DNA of 64,000 nucleotides from Psychrobacter arcticus 273-4 (GTDB taxonomy: Bacteria; Pseudomonadota; Gammaproteobacteria; Pseudomonadales; Moraxellaceae), in contig NC_007204.1 of NCBI RefSeq assembly GCF_000012305.1, forward strand, positions 558,001-622,000, in the 5' to 3' direction. The translations under genes and the position numbers were made by a program. Shown here piece after piece: positions 56,310-64,000 of the stretch; the stretch's first letter is position 1; every line of letters begins with the position of its first letter. The notes under the pieces were generated by a model. The model saw only the letters and a program-made list of their open reading frames with translations, was not told where the DNA came from and did not search any database.

Positions 56310-57034
56310 GCCGTACAATCACATTAGTAACAGGCGCAAGCCGTGGTATTGGCAAAGCCATCGCCAAACGTTTTGCTAAAGAAGGACACTTTGTCATTGG
56401 TACTGCCACCACTGAAAAAGGTGCGGCACAGATTGATGAATATCTGAACGATAGCGGTGGTATTGGTCGAGTGTTAGATGTACGCGATACCGCACAAATC
56501 GACAAGCTATTTGAAGAGATAGAAAGCGTTTATGGCGCCGTGCAAGTATTGGTCAATAATGCCGGTATTACCCAAGATGGCTTATTGATGCGTATGAAAG
56601 ATGAAGATTGGGATAATGTGATTGATACCAATCTGACCTCTGTGTATCGTATGAGCAAACGTGCTATTCGCGGCATGATGAAAGCACGCCGCGGTCGTAT
56701 CATTAATATTACCTCTGTGATTGCTCAAATGGGAAATGCTGGTCAATCTAACTATGCCGCGACCAAAGCTGGTGTAGAAGGTTTTAGCCGTACGCTAGCA
56801 CGCGAAATAGGCTCACGCCAAGTAACAATTAACTGTGTCGCGCCAGGTTTGATTGAAACCGATATGACGGATGAGCTGGATGAGCGCTTATTGAATTCAA
56901 TGTTAGATGCCGTGCCTATCAGCCGTCTTGGTCAGCCAGAAGATATCGCGGCAGCCGTACTGTTTTTAGCAAGTGATGAAGCCAGCTATATTACTGGTGC
57001 AGTTCTGCCTGTTAATGGTGGCATGTATATGTAG
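56306..57034 (+). CDS. fabG: 3-oxoacyl-ACP reductase
   Basis: This 242-residue short-chain dehydrogenase has TGASRGIGKAIA for NADP, NNAGITQDGLL, the catalytic SNYAATKAG (Tyr, Lys) and NCVAPGLIETDM. It does the first reduction of fatty acid elongation and is coupled to fabD by ATGA. Confidence 0.97.
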   Translation: MSRTITLVTGASRGIGKAIAKRFAKEGHFVIGTATTEKGAAQIDEYLNDSGGIGRVLDVRDTAQIDKLFEEIESVYGAVQVLVNNAGITQDGLLMRMKDEDWDNVIDTNLTSVYRMSKRAIRGMMKARRGRIINITSVIAQMGNAGQSNYAATKAGVEGFSRTLAREIGSRQVTINCVAPGLIETDMTDELDERLLNSMLDAVPISRLGQPEDIAAAVLFLASDEASYITGAVLPVNGGMYM

Positions 57035-57346
57035 CAGTTTGCTATCAGATTTTGCCTAAGCACGATATCAATCAGTGCTGAATCTCAAGCGTTACATACT
57101 TATAATAAAAAACTGTGTGAACGAGTGTAAACTCTAATAAAGAGTGCTATAATGTCGAATACTTTTAAGTCAAAGCCCTGTATGATAGCAAGACTTTACT
57201 AGATATTAGTCAAGATATATCACTTGTTATAGTACACTCAGATGGCCATATGGATCTGAAAATCCCATTTATATACAATGCTATAGTAGTTAACCACACG
57301 ACTATGGTAGTTTGTCAAAATAATAGATCAAAAAGGAGAAATCTAC
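57035..57346 (+). other. fabG-acpP intergenic region
   Basis: This 312-bp stretch has two -10-like boxes (TATAAT at 57148-57153 and TATAGT near 57228) with poor -35 partners, suggesting separate acpP transcription. AAGGAG precedes acpP. No gene is seen. Confidence 0.5.
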
Positions 57347-57583
57347 ATGAGTAATGATACCGAGCAAAGAGTTAAAGCTGCCGTAGCTGAACAATTAGGT
57401 ATGAATGTTGAAGACATCAATAACGATGCCTCATTTATGGAAGACTTAGGCGCTGATTCATTGGATTTAGTTGAGTTGGTTATGTCATTTGAAAGCGATT
57501 TTGGCATCACGATTCCTGACGAAGATTCAGCAGAATTAACGACTGTTCAAAAAGCAATCGACTACGTACAAGCACAGCTATAA
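57347..57583 (+). CDS. acpP: Acyl carrier protein
   Basis: This 78-residue acidic protein has the phosphopantetheine site [11 protein letters not shown] (Ser 38). It carries acyl chains in fatty acid synthesis. It follows fabD and fabG and has a strong AAGGAG site. Confidence 0.98.
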   Translation: MSNDTEQRVKAAVAEQLGMNVEDINNDASFMEDLGADSLDLVELVMSFESDFGITIPDEDSAELTTVQKAIDYVQAQL

Positions 57584-57610
57584 TTAGCCACTTGCTCAGT
57601 AAGTCTGATA

Positions 57611-57645
57611 GAGCCGCTTATCTTAATAGATAGGCGGTTTTTTTA
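57611..57645 (+). terminator. Terminator after acpP
   Basis: CCGCTTATC and GATAGGCGG pair with one G-U, followed by a run of seven T residues. Confidence 0.85.
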
Positions 57646-57679
57646 TGTTTGTTATTTCTCTTTGACGTTATCGCACTCA

Positions 57680-57713
57680 TAGCCAATGTTAACAGTAGTG
57701 TTAACATTGGCTA
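57680..57713. repeat. Perfect 15-bp inverted repeat
   Basis: TAGCCAATGTTAACA and TGTTAACATTGGCTA are exact complements around GTAG. No T-run follows in either direction. It may be a protein binding site, a small RNA hairpin or a mobile-element relic. Confidence 0.8.
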
Positions 57714-57873
57714 CGCCAAATCAACATTACTCAACATACTCTTACTGTTCATCGCTCATACCTTTGCTTATACTCATAATGGTAAGCAAAAAAGGGTGGT
57801 AACCGATATGGGCTATCATCGTAATAAACAATAACGATGCATAATAAGTAATAATATTTTAAGGAGCAGTTAT

Positions 57874-58380
57874 ATGGGTATGTTCAGTTTTGCGAAAGAC
57901 ATTGGTGATAAGATTTTTAATCGTGATGACGTCAAGCATGATGCTAAAGTAGAAACCAAGGCAGATGCCAATACGCCAGTACAGAGTACTGAGCCTTCAG
58001 CGCAATCAGTAGCCAATATTTTACTTCGTCGTATTCAGCAGCAAAACCTAAATATCAGCGATTTAAAAGTTAAGTACAACGGGTCAACCGATACTGCAGA
58101 GATTAGCGGTAAAGCTAAGACCCAAGCGGATCGTGAAAAAGCAATCATTGCCATTGGTAACGTACAAAACGTCGCTAAAGTCATTGATAATATCGATATT
58201 GAAGAGCAGTCACCTGAGTCGACCATGTATACTGTAAAAACTGGTGACAGCTTATCTAAAATTGCAAAAGACGTTTATGGTTCAACTGGCGATTATATGA
58301 AGATATTTGAAGCCAATAAGCCTATGCTGTCTGACCCAGACAAGATTTATCCTGGTCAAGTACTACGTATTCCTAAATAA
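57874..58380 (+). CDS. BON and LysM domain protein, Kbp/YgaU-like
   Basis: This 168-residue protein has a BON domain (about residues 45-110) and a C-terminal LysM (TVKTGDSLSKIAKDVYGS, about 120-168). This is the layout of the E. coli potassium-binding protein Kbp. It lacks a clear signal peptide, as Kbp does. ATG 57874 follows AAGGAG. Confidence 0.9.
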   Translation: MGMFSFAKDIGDKIFNRDDVKHDAKVETKADANTPVQSTEPSAQSVANILLRRIQQQNLNISDLKVKYNGSTDTAEISGKAKTQADREKAIIAIGNVQNVAKVIDNIDIEEQSPESTMYTVKTGDSLSKIAKDVYGSTGDYMKIFEANKPMLSDPDKIYPGQVLRIPK

Positions 58381-58423
58381 GCATATCGTTTAATTATTAT
58401 ATAATTAACATATGTCCTACGAG

Positions 58424-58451
58424 AAACACCTCATGATAAGAGGTGTTTTTT
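58424..58451. terminator. Terminator after the Kbp-like gene
   Basis: AAACACCTC and GAGGTGTTT flank a 6-nt loop, then a strong T-run on plus. It also faces the end of queG on minus. Confidence 0.85.
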
Positions 58452-58485
58452 TTATTTAAAAATTAGGGAATTAAAAATTAAGCTT

Positions 58486-59703
58486 CTATTTGCTAATAAA
58501 TAAGATATCCAATTTATGATGCTGTTCGGCTATTGCCCAATCTATATGCTCGTCAAGCATAGTGTTATGTAGCCCAAGTTTTACTTGTAATGCTTCAATG
58601 ATTTCTTTATTGCCAGTGGCATTGCCAAGACCGATGGCGATATTGCGCAGAAAATTCACATAACCGGTGCGTCTGAGTGGGCTACCTTCGGTCTTTTTCA
58701 TAAACTCTGCTTCTTGCCATTGCCACAATTCAAGCAAACTGCTGCTATCCAGACGATGCCTTGGCGCAAAATCCTCTACTGGCGTAAGGTTGGCATAGCG
58801 GTTCCAAGGGCAAATCAGCTGACAATCATCACAACCAAAGATACGATTGCCAATAGCACGGCGGTATTTAGTATCAATGATGCCGTCATGTTCAATCGTA
58901 AGATAAGAGATGCAGGCTGACGCATTAAGCTCATAAGGCGCGACGATGGCTTGAGTAGGGCAGATATCAATACAAGCACTGCAGCTGCCACAATGCTCTT
59001 TGACTGGCTCGTCATCGGGTAATTCAAGGCTCATAAACAGCTCTCCGAGTACAAAGAACGAGCCTGCTTGTTTGTTTATCAGTAGTGTATGCTTGCCAGT
59101 CCAGCCAAGACCAGCAGCATCAGCGATAGGTCGCTCAAAAATAGGTGCTGAGTCACTAAAAGGTCTAAAAATAAAATCAGTGTCAGCGCCAATATCTAGA
59201 TGTCGCCATTCAGGAAGCATGGCTTCTATTTTTAGTGCTAACTGCTTAAGGCGACTGCGCATGGTTTTATGATAGTCGCGCCCTCTGGCATAACGGGCAA
59301 TGATACCTTGGTTAGGATAATCGTTATCAGTCACAGCCCGCGGTGTTGGGGTTTGAGTGAGATAATCCATACGGACACTGATAATGGTTTTTGCGCCTTC
59401 TACCAGTTGCTCAGGGTGCGCACGCAGATGATGATTGCTGTGCATAAACTGTAATTGCGCTTCATAGCCTTTCGCTAACCACTGCTTTAATTGTTCAGTC
59501 TGCTTAACAAACAGAGGGTGATGCACAGATAAAAAGCCACAATCTGCAAACCCTAAGGACTGTGCTTCTGCTTTAATCCAGCGTTTAATATCTGCCGTCG
59601 TGGCAAAATCATGCGTGTTATTGATAGCAATCTTCTTAGCAGAGGTGCTAGTAAGTACTGATGACAGCTGCGCGGGCAAGGTTGCTTGAGAGTTGTTGCT
59701 CAT
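58486..59703 (-). CDS. queG: Epoxyqueuosine reductase
   Basis: This 405-residue cobalamin-dependent iron-sulphur enzyme has two 4Fe-4S motifs (CGSCSACIDICP at about 238-249 and CDDCQLICPW at about 291-300) and the substrate-binding DTDFIFRPFSDSAPIFERPIADAAGLGW-type region. It does the last step of queuosine synthesis in tRNA. It diverges from the next gene. Confidence 0.96.
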   Translation of the reverse strand: MSNNSQATLPAQLSSVLTSTSAKKIAINNTHDFATTADIKRWIKAEAQSLGFADCGFLSVHHPLFVKQTEQLKQWLAKGYEAQLQFMHSNHHLRAHPEQLVEGAKTIISVRMDYLTQTPTPRAVTDNDYPNQGIIARYARGRDYHKTMRSRLKQLALKIEAMLPEWRHLDIGADTDFIFRPFSDSAPIFERPIADAAGLGWTGKHTLLINKQAGSFFVLGELFMSLELPDDEPVKEHCGSCSACIDICPTQAIVAPYELNASACISYLTIEHDGIIDTKYRRAIGNRIFGCDDCQLICPWNRYANLTPVEDFAPRHRLDSSSLLELWQWQEAEFMKKTEGSPLRRTGYVNFLRNIAIGLGNATGNKEIIEALQVKLGLHNTMLDEHIDWAIAEQHHKLDILFISK

Positions 59704-59915
59704 ATCTGACGATCAATGATAATGTGAATATAGATATGATAAGCCAGTGAGCGAAGAGCGCAAGTGTCAAAGTGAATAAATCTATGTTTATATGGATTAA
59801 ATATAATAAATTGACCTTAAAACTGATGGCAGAAAGTACCTACATCAGTTTTAGTTTGTACTAACGATAAGTTGAAAATTCACCCCAATCTTATAAAAAT
59901 CACCGAGGGTCAGCC

Positions 59916-61688
59916 ATGGACGTGCAAACTAATTTATTTTCGAAAAATACGATGCCTATCGCACTATATAGTAGTGAACAGCTCTATGCGATGGAACAAG
60001 CATGGTTTGCACAAGGCAATGGTAGCTTTGGGCTAATGCAACAAGCGGCTTGGCAAATGGCACAGCATATTGAATCGCTTTATGAAAAAAAATGTCTTAA
60101 TAAGCAATTAACTAAGCAGGGAATAACCTCTCGTTTTAATACTAGTCAACGCCGCGCCAGTATTTGGGTCGGAATAGGCAGTAATGGCGGCGATGGATGG
60201 CTTATCGCGTATTACTTACAGCAAAGGGGCTGGCAAGTACAAGTGATAGCCGTTGGCTTTGAGAAACAAGATTTTGTTGTAAAAGGTAATTTAGAAATTT
60301 CTGCTGACGAAAATAAAAAATCAATTACTGCTGCGGCAAGGGCGTTACAGTTAGCACTATCTGTTGATTGTGAGTATCAATGTTTTAAAAGTAGCGACAA
60401 TAATACTAATGATACAAGCGTGAGGGCTTTGCAAGCCAATGTCTATATCGATGCGTTATTTGGCATTGGATTCAATCGTGCACCGAACAATATGTATCAA
60501 CAGGCAATTTGCGCTTTTAACGCAGCAGCAGAGAATGCCCAAGCATTGGTCATCGCGGTTGATATCCCAAGTGGCTTGGTTGCCTCTACTGGTCAAGTAT
60601 TTGAGCGTATAGCGATAGTAGCAGATACGACATTATGTTTGATAGCACGCAAATTTGGTTTGCATACCAAAGACGGACTCGACTATAGCGGCGCAGTTAT
60701 TGACATACCGCTGATACCTTATCAGGTAAATAATGAGAAGCTAATACCCGTTGCGACACTCATTACTTCCGCTCATTCTTTAAAGCCACGCCGTCAAAAC
60801 AGTTATAAAGGCAGCTATGGGCATGTATTGGTCATCGGCGGCAATCGCATTGAGGGCTCACAAGGCATGGGCGGAGCAGCCATACTGTCTGCGTCAAGTG
60901 CGATGGCAACAGGTGCAGGTAAAATCACTGTCGCTTGTCATGAGGTATTTCATGGCGCTTTATTAACCTCGCTACCAGATGCGATGACTATCGACTTACA
61001 CGATAAAGATGGAATAAACCGTCTTATTGGGCAAGCCAGCGTTATTGCTATCGGCATGGGACTGGGCCGTGATGAGAAGGCAAAAATAGTATTTATAAGT
61101 TGTATTGAAGCTGCCATAGCCGTAGGTAAGCCGATAATAATTGATGCTGATGGTCTCTATCATTTGGCATCATTGCATAGTAAGAATCACAAACTGATAG
61201 CTGAGCTAAAAACACACAGCGCCACTCATCAAGTGTGTTTAACGCCGCATAGTGGGGAAGCTGCTAGGTTATTAAATAAAAAGATAAACGAAATAGAAAA
61301 TGATAGATTAGCCGCGATAAAGCAGTGTGCAGCGATTTATGGCGGTGATTGGGTGCTAAAAGGGGCAGGGTCATTGGTTCTGGAGCAACAATCAGGGCAA
61401 GCGCATATTTATGTGTGCGGTGTGGGCAATGCTGGCATGGCGACTGCTGGTATGGGTGATGTACTCGCAGGCGTAATTGCTGGACTATTGGCACAGGAAG
61501 ATTTAAAACATGAACTGCGCAGCTTACACCAAGCGGTCCTTATTCATGGTCTAACGGGAGATATTTTAGTCAACCAGACGAGCAGTAACGATGATAATTC
61601 ATTATTGGTAGGGCAGCGAGGTCTGCAAGCTCAGGATATGCCAGCGGCTATCCGTCATGTGATGCAGCTCATAACAGACAGTCTTTAG
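59916..61688 (+). CDS. nnr: Bifunctional NAD(P)HX epimerase and dehydratase
   Basis: This 590-residue fused protein has an N-terminal YjeF epimerase domain (about 1-270, with GIGSNGGDGWLIAYYL) and a C-terminal kinase-like dehydratase domain (about 275-590, GNAGMATAGMGDVLAG, with the catalytic Asp). It repairs hydrated NADH and NADPH. Length suits the fused family. Confidence 0.95.
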   Translation: MDVQTNLFSKNTMPIALYSSEQLYAMEQAWFAQGNGSFGLMQQAAWQMAQHIESLYEKKCLNKQLTKQGITSRFNTSQRRASIWVGIGSNGGDGWLIAYYLQQRGWQVQVIAVGFEKQDFVVKGNLEISADENKKSITAAARALQLALSVDCEYQCFKSSDNNTNDTSVRALQANVYIDALFGIGFNRAPNNMYQQAICAFNAAAENAQALVIAVDIPSGLVASTGQVFERIAIVADTTLCLIARKFGLHTKDGLDYSGAVIDIPLIPYQVNNEKLIPVATLITSAHSLKPRRQNSYKGSYGHVLVIGGNRIEGSQGMGGAAILSASSAMATGAGKITVACHEVFHGALLTSLPDAMTIDLHDKDGINRLIGQASVIAIGMGLGRDEKAKIVFISCIEAAIAVGKPIIIDADGLYHLASLHSKNHKLIAELKTHSATHQVCLTPHSGEAARLLNKKINEIENDRLAAIKQCAAIYGGDWVLKGAGSLVLEQQSGQAHIYVCGVGNAGMATAGMGDVLAGVIAGLLAQEDLKHELRSLHQAVLIHGLTGDILVNQTSSNDDNSLLVGQRGLQAQDMPAAIRHVMQLITDSL

Positions 61689-61713
61689 CTATTCGAAATA
61701 GTTTTAAATACTA

Positions 61714-61848
61714 AGTTGAAATACTTTAAAGTCGCTACCGTATTGCTGGTGTAAATTTTTTGCAGCCTCTGTCTGCGTAGGCACAGCAAGCAAGAAAAAT
61801 TTGCACCAGTAGTAGGTGTTGTATCGATATTACTTTTCACCGACTATA
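61714..61848 (-). repeat. 135-bp dispersed repeat, copy B
   Basis: Inverted copy of 51815-51949 (133/135 identical). It lies between the converging ends of the NAD(P)HX repair gene and the DUF4124 gene. AAGTTGAAA-like words lie at both edges. Confidence 0.9.
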
Positions 61849-61857
61849 AGTTGAAAA

Positions 61858-62346
61858 TTAACTACAATACTGGGTAATGGCCTGTTGGACACGTTCACGC
61901 TTAAGCTCAATCTCACGACCATCTAGATATTGACGTTTGCCATTGGCATCCATCTCGTAGATACGTCCGCCAACATTTAGATTGGTTAGATTATTACGTA
62001 ACGACTGGCAACGCTGGGCATTCGCTTGAGCTTCTTGCTCTTTGATACGTGCTTCTAACTGGGCGACGCGCTGTTCTTCTGCGCTTTGCGGTGCACTTTG
62101 ATTGGCTTCGGTTTTGCCTGCTAGCTGTCCAGCATTGCTCTGCCTACCGTCACTACGAAACTCAATAACCTCGATATTTCTACCATTTTGCGGCGCATAT
62201 TGACTGTATTTGACTTCACCATGTGCGCCAATAGATTTGTATACCTGAATGGCATGAGTAGCGCTCATTGGTAGCATGAACATACACGCAGTGCTAACGC
62301 TGATAAGTAGTTTGGCAGCGGTGCTTATCGTAGACGCTTGTGCCAT
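61858..62346 (-). CDS. DUF4124 envelope protein
   Basis: This 162-residue protein has a signal peptide (about 1-32, ending ATHA), a DUF4124 segment (IQVYKSIGAHGEVKYSQYAP) and a C-terminal coiled coil (about 90-135). DUF4124 proteins are envelope proteins of unknown role. Its stop lies 10 nt beyond repeat B. Confidence 0.88.
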   Translation of the reverse strand: MAQASTISTAAKLLISVSTACMFMLPMSATHAIQVYKSIGAHGEVKYSQYAPQNGRNIEVIEFRSDGRQSNAGQLAGKTEANQSAPQSAEEQRVAQLEARIKEQEAQANAQRCQSLRNNLTNLNVGGRIYEMDANGKRQYLDGREIELKRERVQQAITQYCS

Positions 62347-63123
62347 GGTAACAGCCCTCTTAATGAATAAAAAACGCAGGTATAGATAAGCTAAGGATAA
62401 TGGTTAAGATACTCGATAACAATATAAATACATAATTGCTTGATTCTAGCAAATAATACTTATGAATGTACATTGTTTAATAACTAATAGTTGGGGATGG
62501 GGTTTAGAAGTTTTTCTTGACAATAGCTCACAAACCATCGAATATAATAGCAGTTGATTGGTCAGTGAGCGGCTTTTATGATATTGCCGTGGCACTTGAA
62601 AATAAGGACTAAGGGTTGCTTATCGGTAGCTTGCTTAGCCTTATTATCTTTGTGACAATGATATAAAATAAATAGCGGTTGTAACCATGCTATTCAAATC
62701 TATATTTATTGTCTCCGGACTTATCTGTCTACAATGACTAAGATAAACTTGTTATTACTGTGTCTCATAAGATTTTGCTGTTATAAAAAATAGAGTGTCA
62801 TGTGTGTTCTTAACATCTCCTCATCAAACATGTTATAAGATTTCGCAATCATATAACGTGATATAAGCTATAAAATATAAGCTTTGAGATTTGTTTTATC
62901 ATTCTGTACCCATCTATTCATCATTAGCGCAAGCTCGTATGCATTGCAAATAAGAAGCTTCTTTTATAGATGCACTCGCATCTTGTCACTGTATATCGAT
63001 AAAATCCTGTCGCAAAGCTGACCTTAAATATATTGCTATGTGTGAGTAGTATGCTGTCTTATAGCACAGCGTAACTTAGACGTAGTGGGCACATATTCTT
63101 GCCACAAAAAAAAGGTGACGACA
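62347..63123 (+). other. Long leader upstream of the acetolactate synthase gene
   Basis: This 777-bp gene-free stretch holds TTGACA (62517-62522) and TATAAT (62543-62548), but with a 20-nt spacer. A 12-codon peptide at 62800-62838 has few Leu, Ile or Val codons, so a classical leader-peptide attenuator is not evident. Only weak hairpins are seen near 62830-62860. Confidence 0.5.
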
Positions 63124-64000
63124 GTGACGCAAACCACGCAAAGTCCGAATATGACTGGACATACCCAAACGGGTCATGCTGCCAAAAACTTCGAAGAAAA
63201 GCAGCAACCTCTTGCTGAAGGTAGCAATGAGCCTGTGATGCTATCTGGCGCTGAGATGTTGGTGCAAGCACTAACGGATGAGGGCGTCAAATACATTTTT
63301 GGCTATCCAGGCGGTGCGGTACTTCATATTTATGATGCCTTGTTTCAACAAGACAATGTTGAGCATATTCTGGTGCGTCATGAACAAGCCGCAGGTCACA
63401 TGGCAGATGCTTATTCGCGAGTAACTGGCAACACTGGTGTGGTGCTAGCGACTTCAGGTCCTGGTGCTACCAACACCGTGACGGCTATTGCCACTGCTTT
63501 TATGGATTCTGTACCGATGGTGATCATCGCAGGTCAGGTACCTAGCAGTTTAATCGGTGAGGATGCCTTCCAAGAAACAGATATGATCGGTGTGTCACGC
63601 CCCATCGTGAAGCATAGCTTTCAAGTTCGCCATGCCAGCGAAATTCCAATGATTGTCAAAAAAGCCTTTTATATTGCACAATCTGGACGTCCGGGTCCTG
63701 TTGTAATCGATGTGCCAAAAGACATGACTGCGCCTAGCGAGAAATTTGCTTATGAATATCCAAAAGAGGTGTTTATTCGCTCATATCAGCCGTCATTAAA
63801 AGGTCATAGTGGTCAAATCAAAAAAGCGGTTGAAACCCTACTTGCTGCCAAACGCCCGATTGTTTACTCCGGTGGTGGTGTTGTTTTGGGTAATGCCTAT
63901 AAAGAGTTAACGGCTCTTGCGCATCGTTTAAACTTACCAGTCACCAATACTTTAATGGGCTTGGGTGCCTTTCCTGGCTCTGATGAGCAGTTCTTGGGTA
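63124..64000 (+). CDS. ilvI: Acetolactate synthase large subunit (runs off the window)
   Basis: The visible 292 residues show the thiamine-diphosphate enzyme pattern: [14 protein letters not shown], then the catalytic-Glu motif [25 protein letters not shown] and [13 protein letters not shown]. It makes acetolactate for Val, Leu and Ile. An N-terminal extension of about 38 residues precedes the usual start. GTG 63124 follows AAGG; a GTG at 63115 or an ATG at 63238 are alternatives. The gene may equally be called ilvB. Confidence 0.93.
   Translation, partial: MTQTTQSPNMTGHTQTGHAAKNFEEKQQPLAEGSNEPVMLSGAEMLVQALTDEGVKYIFGYPGGAVLHIYDALFQQDNVEHILVRHEQAAGHMADAYSRVTGNTGVVLATSGPGATNTVTAIATAFMDSVPMVIIAGQVPSSLIGEDAFQETDMIGVSRPIVKHSFQVRHASEIPMIVKKAFYIAQSGRPGPVVIDVPKDMTAPSEKFAYEYPKEVFIRSYQPSLKGHSGQIKKAVETLLAAKRPIVYSGGGVVLGNAYKELTALAHRLNLPVTNTLMGLGAFPGSDEQFLG

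Noticed and set aside
57649-57834. 61-residue plus ORF after acpP
   Set aside because: It spans the perfect 15-bp hairpin and lacks a ribosome site or recognisable protein pattern.
62517-62548. Confident promoter for the acetolactate synthase gene
   Set aside because: The -35 and -10 boxes are good but 20 nt apart, too far for a confident call.
62800-62838. Leader peptide attenuator upstream of the acetolactate synthase gene
   Set aside because: The 12-codon frame has few branched-chain codons and no terminator/antiterminator pair follows.
63059-63271. 70-residue minus ORF opposite the acetolactate synthase start
   Set aside because: It overlaps a clearly coding plus frame and has no family resemblance.

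Overview
The window looks like a gammaproteobacterial chromosome of the family Moraxellaceae, most likely Psychrobacter. The main support is the style of the S10-spc-alpha ribosomal block and of the flanking mreBCD-maf-rng, gatCAB, fabD-fabG-acpP and queG genes. The genus is inferred from gene content and protein style; no search was run.

Positions 1 to about 27,390 are the integrase-side part of a lambda/HK97-type siphoviral prophage, inserted next to the 3' end of a proline tRNA gene (27389-27465). Its other end lies beyond position 1. On the minus strand, from high to low coordinates, run Cro- and CII-like regulators, a TOPRIM primase, a small membrane protein, an SF3 helicase, an iteron-rich likely replication origin, a Q-like protein, HNH nuclease, terminase small and large subunits, portal, protease, major capsid, head-tail joining proteins, tail tube, frameshifted tail chaperones, tape measure, a gpM-like tail-tip protein, and finally a diversity-generating retroelement (DGR). 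On the plus strand run the CI-like repressor, a set of small early genes mostly without recognisable function, excisionase, integrase and a small zinc-ribbon membrane protein.

The most exciting system is the DGR at 1-3144. It has a tail protein with a C-type-lectin-like end that carries the variable repeat (VR, 1693-1809), an Avd-like helical bundle protein, a template repeat (TR, 1125-1241) and a reverse transcriptase with YVDD and an IGxxxSQ motif. By direct reading, all 15 TR/VR differences in the 113-nt core fall on template adenines. They change 14 codons. This is the hallmark of adenine-specific mutagenic retrohoming, so the phage can probably diversify its receptor-binding tail protein.

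Other prophage features stand out. Two moron-like genes on either side of the tape measure each have their own promoter and terminator. The tape measure contains an M15/VanY-like peptidase segment. A canonical A AAA AAC slippery site joins the tail chaperones G and T. Two near-identical promoter-operator modules flank cI. The primase-helicase appears split inside its TOPRIM domain by a 200-bp membrane-protein ORF.

Positions 27,466 to 64,000 are host core genome. They hold gatCAB (minus), mreBCD-maf-rng (plus), the S10, spc and alpha ribosomal-protein operons with secY and rpoA (plus, 37612-51731), a yciO-like gene and epmC (minus), yceD-rpmF-fabD-fabG-acpP (plus), a LysM/BON protein, queG (minus), a fused NAD(P)HX epimerase/dehydratase, a DUF4124 protein and the start of the acetolactate synthase large subunit. 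Two 135-bp inverted copies of a dispersed repeat (133/135 identical) lie at 51815-51949 and 61714-61848.
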